A stretch of DNA of 64,000 nucleotides from Selenomonas ruminantium AC2024. Lineage in GTDB: Bacteria > Bacillota > Negativicutes > Selenomonadales > Selenomonadaceae. The notes beneath the pieces are model-generated. The model had not been told where the DNA came from. It made no database searches and saw only the letters and a program-made list of their open reading frames with translations. This document shows positions 17,279 through 25,719 of this stretch, piece by piece (positions within the stretch are counted from its first letter, which is position 1; the number at the start of each line of letters is the position of its first letter). Location: positions 1,054,001 to 1,118,000 of the forward strand of contig NZ_JIAC01000001.1 of the NCBI RefSeq assembly GCF_000687995.1. Direction: 5' to 3'. Made by a program: the position numbers and the translations under genes.

Positions 17279-17351
17279 AAAGCCCGGAATAACTGTTTTC
17301 GTAGCGTTTGACAAGCTTGTCTAAGCGGAGAAAATAGTTATTCCGGGCTTT
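17279..17351 (+). repeat. Long-hairpin repeat, copy F
   Basis: Arms GCCCGGAATAACT (from 17282) and AGTTATTCCGGGC (to 17348) pair perfectly, the stem continuing with GTTTTC/GAAAAT. The apex contains TTTGACAAGCTTGTCTAAGC, shared with the copies at 24.6-25.1 and 30.8 kb. It separates comFC from the converging lactate permease gene and has A- and T-flanks, so it may also terminate transcription. Confidence 0.85.
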
Positions 17352-17389
17352 GATTATATAGCGATGTTATACGAATCGGTGGTGGAAAT

Positions 17390-18925
17390 TTAACCGACTA
17401 AGCTCTGGCCGAAGTAAACGATAAGGCCCATCACAATGATGAAGGGAACGTAAACCTTGGCAGCAAATGCCAGCAGCTTGCCATCAGCACCAGCGGTTTT
17501 GATGGCGGCAACGGCAATGGCGATGCTCTGGATGGAAATCATCTTGCCGGCGCAGGCGCCCGTAGCGTTAGCAGCAGCAATCCATGCCTGTGCGGCAGGC
17601 GTAGCGCCGATAGCCTGGGCAGCTTCGGTCTGGAGTTTACCGAACAGCACGCAGCTCGACGTTGCCGAACCGGTGATAAAGGTACCAATGGAACCGATAA
17701 AGGCGGCAATGCAGGGGTAAGCTGTACCCGTAGCAGCCACAGCAGCCTCAGCGATTTCGTGGGTCATGCCGGCATAGCCCATGACTTTAGCCGTAGCGAT
17801 AACGGAGATAATCGTCAGAATGGTGAAGCGCAGGCCATATACCGTGTTTTTGAGAACGCCCAGCATTTCGCCGAAACCAGCGCCCTGTTTGGAACCGCCA
17901 ATGAAGGCAGCCAGGAAAATCAGCACGCCCGGAGTAGCAACCCAAGTAAAGGTATAGGGAGCGCCGCCCTCGCCATCATAAATCAGTACGGAGGACTTGA
18001 TGAGATTGAGCGGGTCATGAATAGCCGGAATCAGCTTGGAGGTAGCCAGCAGGAAGACGAAAATCAGAATGAACGGGAGCCAGGCCGTGATGGCTTTGCC
18101 AACCGTCAGCTTTTCTTCGTCATCTTCATGGGCAGGCATAGCATAAGCCGGGTCGTTGACCGGGAACATCTTGGCGCAGGCAATAATCGCACCCATAGCA
18201 CCGATGGAACCAGCGACAACGGCAAGTTCCGGGCCCATAGTAAGAGCTACGGCCAGTTCCGGAATCAAAAAGCCCAGTGCTGCACCCAGGCAGATGATGG
18301 TCATGCCTTTGAGGGCTTTCAGGGAGCCGCCGGCAACGAGCGTCATGATGAAGGGGCAGAGAATGGTCAGCGGAGCCAGCTGCAGGCAGGTGTAAGTAGC
18401 CAGCGTCGTGGCATCTGTGCCCGTGACATTGCCCAGCGTTACCAGAGGAATACCAATGGAACCATAAGCCGTGGGGACGGAGTTAGCAACCAGGCAGACG
18501 CTGGCAGCTAAGATTGGGTTCACACCGATACCAACCAGCATGCTGGCGGGGATGGCGATAGCCGTACCAAAACCGGCCATGCCTTCCATGAAGCCGCCGA
18601 AGCCCCAGCCAATCAGAAGAATCAGCACGCGGCGGTCGTTGCTGACGGAAGTCAGCATCTTTTTGATGCCTTCCATGCCCTTGGTGTGTTCTGACAGGTT
18701 GTAAGTGAAGATAGCGGCAATGATGACCAGCAAAATCGGCCAGCAGGCAAGAGCTACACCTTCCAGGAAAGCCTGGAACGCATGAATAGTGGTCATGTCA
18801 TAGAGACCAATACCCACTACAGCAGAGATGAGCAGAGCCAAGAGGCAGGCTTTGTGCGGCTGCATGTGCAGTACGCACAGCGCTATAGCCAGCCAAAGGA
18901 TTGGTGAAAGCGCTAATAAAAACAA
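17390..18925 (-). CDS. lctP: L-lactate permease (LctP/GlcA family)
   Basis: About 511 residues, more than ten membrane helices, matching the LctP family, which imports lactate with protons. Conserved stretches are GWGFGGFMEGMAGFGTAIAIP near residues 95-115, ATPGVLIFLAA and ITGSATSSCVLF near the C-terminus. The open frame extends to 19096, but that part would cross a terminator. AAAGGA lies 9 bases before a TTG at 18925, giving a normal N-terminus (FLLALSPILWLAI), so TTG is chosen. Lactate is a main substrate for many Selenomonadaceae, consistent with the propionate pathway genes here. Confidence 0.92.
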   Translation of the reverse strand: MFLLALSPILWLAIALCVLHMQPHKACLLALLISAVVGIGLYDMTTIHAFQAFLEGVALACWPILLVIIAAIFTYNLSEHTKGMEGIKKMLTSVSNDRRVLILLIGWGFGGFMEGMAGFGTAIAIPASMLVGIGVNPILAASVCLVANSVPTAYGSIGIPLVTLGNVTGTDATTLATYTCLQLAPLTILCPFIMTLVAGGSLKALKGMTIICLGAALGFLIPELAVALTMGPELAVVAGSIGAMGAIIACAKMFPVNDPAYAMPAHEDDEEKLTVGKAITAWLPFILIFVFLLATSKLIPAIHDPLNLIKSSVLIYDGEGGAPYTFTWVATPGVLIFLAAFIGGSKQGAGFGEMLGVLKNTVYGLRFTILTIISVIATAKVMGYAGMTHEIAEAAVAATGTAYPCIAAFIGSIGTFITGSATSSCVLFGKLQTEAAQAIGATPAAQAWIAAANATGACAGKMISIQSIAIAVAAIKTAGADGKLLAFAAKVYVPFIIVMGLIVYFGQSLVG

Positions 18926-19051
18926 AAAATCAAGTCCTTTCCAATTAATTAGAGCATGAAAATAATATGAATAAGATAATTCATTATATAAGCAGGTACT
19001 AAAAAAAGTCAATGGGGAATCACAGAAAAATGCAATACTTATATATAAGAA

Positions 19052-19127
19052 AAGCCCATGAAGACTTATTTCTGGGGATTTACACGGGTGACGCATAAAT
19101 CTTATAGAAACAAGTTTTCATGGGCTT
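19052..19127 (-). terminator. Long-stem terminator of the MFS transporter gene
   Basis: Arms 19052-19073 and 19106-19127 form a 22-bp stem with one G-U and one mismatch; an inner GATTT/AAATC stem sits in the loop. On the minus strand it is followed by TTTTC. The long variable stem resembles the hairpin family seen elsewhere, but the GACAAGCTTGTC apex is absent. Confidence 0.7.
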
Positions 19128-19184
19128 GCGGATTTTTTTATGATATTCTTCTACTTTTTCATATGATGAATTTCTTGGATGCTA

Positions 19185-20531
19185 TCAGCTTTCTAAAGCA
19201 ACTTCAAGTTCTTCCAGCGTTTTCTTCTTGCTTTCCTTACCTAAGAGGATAACGACAGCAGAGATGATGACAAATACCGACGCGAACATCAGGAAAATGG
19301 TGTTCATGCCAAAGGCGTTGCCGAGCATTACCCCCACGAGCATCGGGGCGAGCATGCCACCGATACGGCCGAAGCCGGCAGCCCAGCCACTGCCCAGTGC
19401 GCGGATGGCGGTCGGGTACTGTTCCGGCGTGTAGGTGTAGATAACACCCCAGGCACCCAGGTTGAAGAAGCTCATGGCCGAACCCCAGGCGAGCAATGCG
19501 GTGGAAGTTTCGGCGTTGCCGAAGAAGAAGGAGCAGACACCGGAGAGCAACAGGAACAGAGACAGGGTGTACTTGCGGCCAATCACATCCACGAGCCAGG
19601 CGGCGGCATAATAACCGGGCAGTTGCGCCAATGTCATGATGAGCACGTATTCAAAGGTCTTGACCACGGCAAAGCCCTGCGCATAAACGATGGAGGGCAG
19701 CCACATGAAGATGCCGTAATAGCTGAAGACGATGCCGAACCAGGCCAGCCAGAGCATGGCCGTGCGGGTGCGGAAGGGAGCGCTCCAGAGAGCGGAGAAC
19801 TTGGGTTTGGTTTCCGTGCCTTGACTGGAAAGTTTTGACATGTCAACTTCTCCGGTGAAGGGCTTGCTTTCCACGCCTAATTTTCTTTCGAGCATCAGGA
19901 TGACATCCTGCGCTTCCTTAATGCGGTTTTTCGTCAGCAGGTAGCGGATGGATTCCGGCATGTGCAGGCGAATCAGGAATACATAGAGAGCGGGCAGGGT
20001 ACCGATGACGAAAGCAATCTGCCAGCCAAAGGCAGGAATCAGAAGATAGGAGATGCAGGCGGCCACCAGCCAGCCCACGCCCCAGAAACTTTCCAAGAGG
20101 ACGATGAAACGGCCGCGCAGATGTGCCGGAGCGTACTCACTCATGAGGGTGGCGGCAACCGGCAGTTCGCCGCCGAGGCCGAAGCCTACCAGAAAGCGGA
20201 ATACGAGCAGAGATTCATAGCTCCAGGACAGGGCACACATCCCCGTGGACAAACTGTAGAGGAGCACCGTCAGGGAAAATACCCGCTTGCGGCCAATGCG
20301 GTCAGCCAAAGTGCCGGCCAGCACAGCACCCAAGGCCATGCCGATAAGGCCGATGGAACCAATCCAGCCCACCTGCGCAGGCGTAAGCGCCCATTCCTTG
20401 GCCAGTACCGGCAGTACGAAGGCGATAAGGCCTGTATCCATGGAGTCAAAAAGCCAGCCCAGACCTGTCAGCAATAAGAGCTTGTAGTGGAAATTCCCCA
20501 CAGGCAGGGATTCCAGCCGCTGTAAAATCAT
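19185..20531 (-). CDS. MFS transporter of the aromatic-acid/niacin (AAHS/NiaP-like) group
   Basis: 448 residues with about 12 helices. MFS motif A is present as GTLADRIGRKR near residue 73, and RFLVGFGLGGELPVA near residue 114 resembles the sugar/organic-acid porters. The PESIRYLLTK central loop is typical of this group. The ATG at 20531 is preferred, six bases after GAGGT; the ATG at 20537 touches the site. It is divergent from a DhaR/AcoR-like regulator and has two operator-like palindromes, so that regulator or another local one may control it. Substrate unknown; an aromatic acid, nicotinate or other organic acid is likely. Confidence 0.85.
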   Translation of the reverse strand: MILQRLESLPVGNFHYKLLLLTGLGWLFDSMDTGLIAFVLPVLAKEWALTPAQVGWIGSIGLIGMALGAVLAGTLADRIGRKRVFSLTVLLYSLSTGMCALSWSYESLLVFRFLVGFGLGGELPVAATLMSEYAPAHLRGRFIVLLESFWGVGWLVAACISYLLIPAFGWQIAFVIGTLPALYVFLIRLHMPESIRYLLTKNRIKEAQDVILMLERKLGVESKPFTGEVDMSKLSSQGTETKPKFSALWSAPFRTRTAMLWLAWFGIVFSYYGIFMWLPSIVYAQGFAVVKTFEYVLIMTLAQLPGYYAAAWLVDVIGRKYTLSLFLLLSGVCSFFFGNAETSTALLAWGSAMSFFNLGAWGVIYTYTPEQYPTAIRALGSGWAAGFGRIGGMLAPMLVGVMLGNAFGMNTIFLMFASVFVIISAVVILLGKESKKKTLEELEVALES

Positions 20532-20565
20532 AATCATACCTCTTTCCTAAAAATAACACGACAAC

Positions 20566-20575
20566 TGTCATGACA
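20566..20575. promoter_or_regulatory. Operator-like palindrome TGTCATGACA
   Basis: A perfect 10-bp palindrome between the MFS promoter and its start. It shares the TGTCnnGACA pattern with the site at 20604-20613; centres are 38 bp apart, a spacing that could favour dimers on one face or looping. Confidence 0.5.
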
Positions 20576-20594
20576 ATGAAAAATAACAAGTTGC

Positions 20595-20623
20595 ATTATA
20601 CACTGTCTTGACAGCTGTTGCAA
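20595..20623 (-). promoter_or_regulatory. Promoter of the MFS transporter gene
   Basis: On the minus strand: TTGCAA (20623-20618), exactly 17 bp, TATAAT (20600-20595). The spacer holds the palindrome CTGTCTTGACAG. Confidence 0.7.
20604..20613. promoter_or_regulatory. Operator-like near-palindrome TGTCTTGACA in the MFS promoter spacer
   Basis: TGTC and GACA half-sites lie between -35 and -10, a place where bound protein would block RNA polymerase. Partner of the site at 20566-20575. Confidence 0.5.
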
Positions 20624-20817
20624 GGGTGTTTTGCGATATGTTTACGAATTTACGTGTTTTTTTTCAAAAAATGTAAACTTTTTTTCCGAAAGTTGTTGCA
20701 GTAATTTTTTAGGCTTGTTAAAATGTAAGGTACGAAACTTATTGACCGGAAGAAATTGCGGAAGGATATTCTGCTTGAAAAGGTAGATAAAATAACGGTT
20801 CTTAGGGAGGATAAATT

Positions 20818-22737
20818 ATGATTAGAGAGCATCGGAGCCGTGCCAAGCTCGAAGCTTATTATGAAAAATTTGCCCAGGAGGGTGTACTGGACCCTAACGT
20901 CCATCCTTGGGTGGCGGATTCCTGGCAGCAGAGCAAGAAGTTCGGCGTGGGTCTGGAGAAGATGGCCATTAAGCATCTGCTTACCAAAGAGGAATTTCAC
21001 GAGCTGCAGTTAAAGCATGCGGATGCCATTGAGTATTTAAGCGACCTTTCCGATGGCATCAAGGAATTTTTTCAGGAATACAACCTGAGTCTGTTGCTCA
21101 TTGACGCAGACTGCACGGTACTCAAGAGCTATTCCCTGCCCTTTTATCAGATGACCCCGGGCGAAATCGAAGGGGCAAATGTGGGTATTGACCAGGTGGG
21201 CACCTCGTCCATCAGCGTGGCTTTGGAACATAAGGCACCGTTCTGGATGTTCGGCCCTGAGATGTGGGTTAAGGAATGCCAGCTCGGGGATGCCTGCTCG
21301 GCACCGGTTATGGTCAGCGGTGAACTGAACTATATCATTACCTTGGTGTCCATGGAGCAGGTGGCCATGCCGCAGGATGCTGTAATTTCCTTGCTCTTTA
21401 CCATGCGCAAGGCTTTGGAGCGCCATTTGAACGAAGCCATCCGCATTAAGGCGGATGAAGCTATCTTAGATGCTACGCCCTTTGCGGTCTATCATGTACT
21501 GCCCGGCGGGGAAGTGGCCTATGCCAACCGGCTGGGACATACCCGTCTGGAAGGTATTGGCGCCAAACGCGACCCCGGCGCCCGCCGCAGCGCGTCCAAT
21601 CTCAATGATGTGATTATGAACTATCAGCATACGCCTATCTATAAGGGCTTCCGCGGGATACCTTCTTATAACAAAGAAGTGACCTGGATTACCCCGGCCA
21701 AGACCTACGAGGACATCACCACGGTGGTTCCGTTGGAACGTGATGAAGACCAGGCCGTGCAGAGTGTGGTCGTAGTTTCCATGCCCATTGAAGATTTGCG
21801 TACGTTGGTTGCACATGCGGCAGGGTATACGGCGAAATACAGCCTGGGGTCCATGGTCGGAGAAGGTACGACTTTTGCCAGCGTGCGCAACAAGGCGGCC
21901 CGCGTGGCGAAGAACAAACACCATGTACTGATTCAGGGCGAAGCTGGTACGGGCAAGCAGCGTATGGCCCATGGCATCCATCAGGCCAGCAATCGTGCGG
22001 TAGGCCCGCTGATTACTCTGCGCTGCGGCGATACCACCCCCGAACTTCTGGAACAGGAACTCTTCGGCGTGGTGCTGAACAGTGAGGTCAGCCATCAAGG
22101 CCGTCTGGAACTGGCTTCCGGTGGTACCCTGTTCTTAGATGAAATTGAAAAGATGCCGAAAAATATCGCCAAGGCTCTGGCAGATGCCCTGAACAAGGGC
22201 AAGGCCTGCCGTGTGGGCGAACAGGTGGAGCGCAGCATTGATGTGCGCATCATCGCCGCTTGCGACAGCGACTTGAAGCGCCTCACGGAACGCGGCCTCT
22301 TTGACCGTGACCTTTACGAAGCGCTGTCCAAGAGCATCGTGCGGGTACCGGCGCTGCGCAGCCGCCGTGAGGATATTCCCAAGCTGGCTTCCCATATCAT
22401 CAGCGAGCTTGCGGAGCAGCATCAGATGCAGCCCAAGAAAATCCTGCCGGAAACGGAGCGTGTGCTGCGGGAATATGACTGGCCGGGCAATATCAAGCAG
22501 TTGCAGAGTGTGTTGGAGTATGCCTTCTTCAACACCAGTGACACGGAAATCAACCCCAATGACATCAGTCTTATGGGAGATGTGAAGCCGGACAACAAGT
22601 GGAAGGAAGACAAGGAAGTCTTTGTGAAGGCATGGCAGGCTGCCGGCGGCAATGTGAGCCGTCTGGCTAACCTCCTGAATGTGAGCCGTGTAACCCTGTA
22701 CCGGTATTTGAAGAAGTATGGATTGGAAAAGAAGTAA
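20818..22737 (+). CDS. DhaR/AcoR-like AAA+ transcriptional regulator lacking the sigma-54 loop
   Basis: 639 residues: an N-terminal GAF-like sensor (about 25-205), a PAS-like middle (about 210-320), an AAA+ domain (about 350-575) and a C-terminal Fis-type helix-turn-helix (about 605-635). Walker A is GEAGTGKQ near 374-381 and Walker B FLDEIE near 440. Where sigma-54 activators have ELFGHEKGAFTGA, this protein has ELFGVVLNSEVSHQGRLE: the GAFTGA loop is missing, as in E. coli DhaR and TyrR, so it probably acts on sigma-70-type promoters. ATG start with GGGAGGA. Divergent from the MFS gene, its likeliest target. The ligand is unknown. Confidence 0.85.
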   Translation: MIREHRSRAKLEAYYEKFAQEGVLDPNVHPWVADSWQQSKKFGVGLEKMAIKHLLTKEEFHELQLKHADAIEYLSDLSDGIKEFFQEYNLSLLLIDADCTVLKSYSLPFYQMTPGEIEGANVGIDQVGTSSISVALEHKAPFWMFGPEMWVKECQLGDACSAPVMVSGELNYIITLVSMEQVAMPQDAVISLLFTMRKALERHLNEAIRIKADEAILDATPFAVYHVLPGGEVAYANRLGHTRLEGIGAKRDPGARRSASNLNDVIMNYQHTPIYKGFRGIPSYNKEVTWITPAKTYEDITTVVPLERDEDQAVQSVVVVSMPIEDLRTLVAHAAGYTAKYSLGSMVGEGTTFASVRNKAARVAKNKHHVLIQGEAGTGKQRMAHGIHQASNRAVGPLITLRCGDTTPELLEQELFGVVLNSEVSHQGRLELASGGTLFLDEIEKMPKNIAKALADALNKGKACRVGEQVERSIDVRIIAACDSDLKRLTERGLFDRDLYEALSKSIVRVPALRSRREDIPKLASHIISELAEQHQMQPKKILPETERVLREYDWPGNIKQLQSVLEYAFFNTSDTEINPNDISLMGDVKPDNKWKEDKEVFVKAWQAAGGNVSRLANLLNVSRVTLYRYLKKYGLEKK

Positions 22738-22748
22738 GGAGAAAGATT

Positions 22749-23399
22749 GTGCGTTTACGGAGAAAGCCTTGGGTAGATGAAGCTATCCATGAATTCGATG
22801 ACTTTGTGTTCAGCAAGGACCAGGAAATTGGCGAGGAGAAAAAGGGCCAGTGGGGAGAAATCTTCGGCCGCCAGGCACCTCTGCATGTGGAACTGGGCAC
22901 TGGCAAGGGCGATTTTATCACCCAGCTGGCAGAACGCAATCCCGACATTAACTATATCGGCATTGAAGCCCAGCAGGATGTGCTCTACTCTGCGGCCAAG
23001 AAGGTGGCAGAAAAGGGCCTGACCAATGTGCGGTTGCTGGTTTTTGATATTAACAACATTGAAAATATCTTCGCGGAAGGCGAAGTGGACCGTTTCTATG
23101 TGAACTTCTGCGACCCCTGGCCGAAGAAGCGCCATGCCAAGCGCCGCCTGACCCATGTGGGCTTTTTGGAAAAATACCGCAAGCTGCTGAAAAAGCCCGG
23201 CGAACTTCACTTTAAGACGGACAACCGTCCGCTGTTCGATTTCTCTCTGGAGCAGTTCGAGGAAGCGGGCCTCAAGGTGCAGGATGTTTCCTTTGACCTC
23301 CATGCGGAGAATCGTCCGGACAATATCATGACGGAGTATGAACGCAAGTTCAGCGGCTTTGGCGAGAAAATCAACCGTTGTGAGGTAATATTCGCATAA
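22749..23399 (+). CDS. trmB: tRNA (guanine-N7-)-methyltransferase
   Basis: 216 residues; methylates G46 of tRNA using SAM. The SAM loop VELGTGKGDF is near 47-56, and the catalytic DPWPKKRHAKRRL segment lies near 121-133, followed by ELHFKTDN. GTG start 11 bases after the upstream stop with AAGGAG. Likely co-transcribed with the regulator gene before it and the ftsW-type gene after it. Confidence 0.95.
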   Translation: MRLRRKPWVDEAIHEFDDFVFSKDQEIGEEKKGQWGEIFGRQAPLHVELGTGKGDFITQLAERNPDINYIGIEAQQDVLYSAAKKVAEKGLTNVRLLVFDINNIENIFAEGEVDRFYVNFCDPWPKKRHAKRRLTHVGFLEKYRKLLKKPGELHFKTDNRPLFDFSLEQFEEAGLKVQDVSFDLHAENRPDNIMTEYERKFSGFGEKINRCEVIFA

Positions 23400-23418
23400 G
23401 GCACAAGGAGGCTTTTTC

Positions 23419-24594
23419 GTGCGGATTCGGAAAAAGATTTGGAATAACGATGCGGAGCCCATTATTGCCATTATGGTGGTGCTGATGGTGCTGGGAACCA
23501 TCAATGTCTTTAGTTCCAGTTTTGTGCTGGGCACTACGGATTACGAAAATCCCTATCACTTTTTGCGCCGCCATGTATTGGTTATGCTGGCCGGGTTGGT
23601 ACTGTTCTTTGTCTTCCGCAAGATTAACTACCGGCGCTGGCGGCCCTTGCAGGGGCCGTTGATGCTGGCGGTCATTGGTGCGACATTCCTGTCGTTGGTC
23701 GGGGTACTGGTTATCGGTACGGAGGTTAACGGCGCCAAAAGGTGGCTCTTCGGTGCCCAGCCGGCGGAATTGGCTAAGCTGGTGTCGTTAATGCTTGCAG
23801 CCTCAACTTTGTCGGCGAGGATAAAGCGGGGCAAGGCCAACTCATTGTTCAACGTATGCAATCTGAAATACGGCATCATCGTGGTGATGGCTGTGCTTAT
23901 CGAGCTGGAGCCGGATATGGGAACCGCGGCCATTGTGCTGGGCGTGCCCGTCATCATGGCGGTGGTGGCCGGCATGTCCTTTAAGTATGTGTTGGGGCTG
24001 GGAGGATTTCTCGCCCTGCTCATTCTCATTTTGGTCAATGTTCAGCCCTATCGTATGGCCCGACTTAAGGTTTGGTTTGACCCTTGGGCGGATGCGCAGG
24101 GGATGGGCTATCAGACGGTGCAGTCTTTGTCCACCATCGGCTCCGGCGGCTTCTGGGGCATGGGCCTGGGCGAAGGCGTCAGCAAGTACGAGTACCTGCC
24201 GGAAGCCCATACGGACTTTGCCTTTGCCATCTTCAGTCAGGAGCACGGCTATATGGGAGCCTTTCTTGTATTCCTGCTCTTGGCTTTGTTGGTGCTCTTC
24301 TGCGTGCGCATTGCCAACCGGGCTCCGGATGAGTTCGGCCAGATGCTGGCTACGGGCATTATGGTGCTCATAGCCGGACAGGCCATTGCCAACATTATGA
24401 TGGTTGGCGGACTGCTGCCTGTAGTCGGTGTACCTTTGCCCTTTATCAGTTACGGCGGCTCGTCGCTGATGGTCTCCATGGTGGCCATGGGGATGCTCTT
24501 AAATATCTGCGACCATGGGGGCAAAACATCGGAAGATAGAGATGCGCCTGGGGTGAAAGAAGATAAGGGGCCGAGGCTGCGGCTGGTCAAATAA
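23419..24594 (+). CDS. ftsW: FtsW/RodA/SpoVE-family peptidoglycan glycosyltransferase
   Basis: 391 residues with about ten membrane helices of the SEDS family, which polymerises lipid II into glycan strands. Family signatures are NGAKRWL (near 100), QPAELAKL near 113, QTVQSLSTIGSGGFWG near 233 and the C-terminal GVPLPFISYGGSS. GTG start with AAGGAGG. FtsW versus RodA/SpoVE cannot be settled from this gene alone; the absence of a neighbouring division cluster leaves it open. The hairpin array begins 27 bases after the stop. Confidence 0.85.
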   Translation: MRIRKKIWNNDAEPIIAIMVVLMVLGTINVFSSSFVLGTTDYENPYHFLRRHVLVMLAGLVLFFVFRKINYRRWRPLQGPLMLAVIGATFLSLVGVLVIGTEVNGAKRWLFGAQPAELAKLVSLMLAASTLSARIKRGKANSLFNVCNLKYGIIVVMAVLIELEPDMGTAAIVLGVPVIMAVVAGMSFKYVLGLGGFLALLILILVNVQPYRMARLKVWFDPWADAQGMGYQTVQSLSTIGSGGFWGMGLGEGVSKYEYLPEAHTDFAFAIFSQEHGYMGAFLVFLLLALLVLFCVRIANRAPDEFGQMLATGIMVLIAGQAIANIMMVGGLLPVVGVPLPFISYGGSSLMVSMVAMGMLLNICDHGGKTSEDRDAPGVKEDKGPRLRLVK

Positions 24595-24621
24595 GTTTAA
24601 GTTTACATCGATAAAAAAGAC

Positions 24622-24700
24622 GCCCGGTGGCTGATAATACTTTCCCTCTGCTTATGCAGGCTTGCCTAACGCGACGGGAAAGCATCATCAGCCACCGGGC
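24622..24700 (+). repeat. Long-hairpin repeat, copy A
   Basis: A 14-bp perfect outer stem (GCCCGGTGGCTGAT / ATCAGCCACCGGGC) continues for about 11 bp with two mismatches; apex TTATGCAGGCTTGCCTAACGC. First unit of the tandem array. Confidence 0.9.
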
Positions 24701-24732
24701 TTGTTTTGTACATTACATTTATATGCTAAGAC

Positions 24733-24812
24733 GCCCGTGGGGCTGGTAATATTTTCCTTCGCCATAGACAAGCTTGCCTAAAGCTACGGAAAACATCACC
24801 AGCCCCACGGGC
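24733..24812 (+). repeat. Long-hairpin repeat, copy B
   Basis: Outer stem GCCCGTGGGGCTGGT / ACCAGCCCCACGGGC, inner AATATTTTCC opposite GGAAAACATC, apex ATAGACAAGCTTGCCTAAAGC. It begins 111 bases after copy A and has the flank TATATGCTAAGAC also found before copy E. Confidence 0.92.
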
Positions 24813-24844
24813 TTATTGCGTACATCACATTTATGTGCTAAGGC

Positions 24845-24923
24845 GCGCAGGAGCTGGGAATATTTTTTCTTCGCTGAGACAAGCTTGTCAAACGCTACGA
24901 AAAATTATTCCCAGCTCCTGCGC
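24845..24923 (+). repeat. Long-hairpin repeat, copy C
   Basis: Outer stem GCGCAGGAGCTGGGAAT / ATTCCCAGCTCCTGCGC is perfect but differs in sequence from A and B. Apex GAGACAAGCTTGTCAAACGC contains the full 12-base palindrome. Starts 112 bases after copy B; flank TATGTGCTAAGGC. Confidence 0.92.
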
Positions 24924-24978
24924 TTGGTGTGCTTGATTTTGCTGGTTATATGCTGCTTTCAATTTGTGCCAAAACTAA

Positions 24979-25061
24979 GGAGGGCGGGGGAGGTGGTTGC
25001 TTTCGGCAGCGTTAGACAAGCCTGTATAAGCAGCCGAAAGTAATTACCTCTCCCGCCCTCC
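24979..25061 (+). repeat. Long-hairpin repeat, copy D
   Basis: A 28-bp stem starting GGAGGGCGGG and ending CCCGCCCTCC; its only non-Watson-Crick positions are four G-T (G-U in RNA) pairs. Apex TTAGACAAGCCTGTATAAGC. Most diverged in arm sequence, yet best paired. Last unit of the array, 46 bases from the ygbA stop. Confidence 0.9.
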
Positions 25062-25106
25062 GGCGGATTGTATCGAACTAAAATCGAACTCTAAGCGAGT
25101 AAAATC

Positions 25107-25568
25107 TTATTTCTTTTCTTTGCGTTCCTTGGCGCGCTTCTTAGCAGCCTCTGCTTTGGCCTTGACTTTATCGTCAATCTTCTTGGCCTGCTGGAACTTG
25201 GCGTAATCCACGCCCATGCTGGCCAGTTTGTGCTTGATGGTCATCATGGGGTGGGACAGGAACATGCGCTTCTGGCTGCCGTTCATGATAGCCATGAATT
25301 CCTGAGACTGTTTGGCACCCAGGCATTCAGCAGCTCTATCGCAGCGGTCGCAGATGGGCTTGGTGATGCCGTAGGGGCAGCGGCTCATCTTGGTCAGCAC
25401 GGTGGCCAGGAGTGCCGTGCACTTGGGGCAGAGTTTATCGCCCTTGGTATCGTGGTGGCTGTGGCAGTAAACGCCGAAGGTCTTTTTGATGTTGGCCTTT
25501 TCCTTCGGAATATTGTTTTTGATTTCTACCGGCTTGCGCTTGGGCAGAAAACGCGAAAAAATGCTCAT
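25107..25568 (-). CDS. ygbA: YgbA-like (nitrous oxide-stimulated promoter family) protein
   Basis: 153 residues. The cysteine pattern matches the YgbA family: C35, C47, C50, C64, C73, C76, C82 with YCHSHH and CPYGITKPICDRC, suggesting a bound metal or cluster. In Enterobacteria the gene responds to nitric oxide through NsrR and helps recovery from nitrosative stress. The last ~25 residues are a lysine/alanine-rich helical tail not essential to the family. Monocistronic, converging on ftsW across the hairpin array. Confidence 0.85.
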   Translation of the reverse strand: MSIFSRFLPKRKPVEIKNNIPKEKANIKKTFGVYCHSHHDTKGDKLCPKCTALLATVLTKMSRCPYGITKPICDRCDRAAECLGAKQSQEFMAIMNGSQKRMFLSHPMMTIKHKLASMGVDYAKFQQAKKIDDKVKAKAEAAKKRAKERKEKK

Positions 25569-25719
25569 TCTCGTATCACCTTTCGATTATGGATATATAA
25601 TACACCCTTCTATTTTAATGGCATTTTAAGATAAAAGCAAGGGTACAGGACGAATGAACTCTTGACCTGTGGTTGTTTTTTAGTATAATTTAAGATGTAG
25701 GATTGTATATTACACAGAA

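Noticed and set aside
24622-25061. Regularly spaced repeats considered as a CRISPR array
   Set aside because: The units are ~80-nt hairpins with variable arms, not short identical repeats with unique spacers, and no cas genes are present.
24622-25061. The variable-arm hairpins considered as retron msd or diversity-generating repeats
   Set aside because: No reverse transcriptase, accessory protein or variable target gene is in the window; only the structure recalls such systems.
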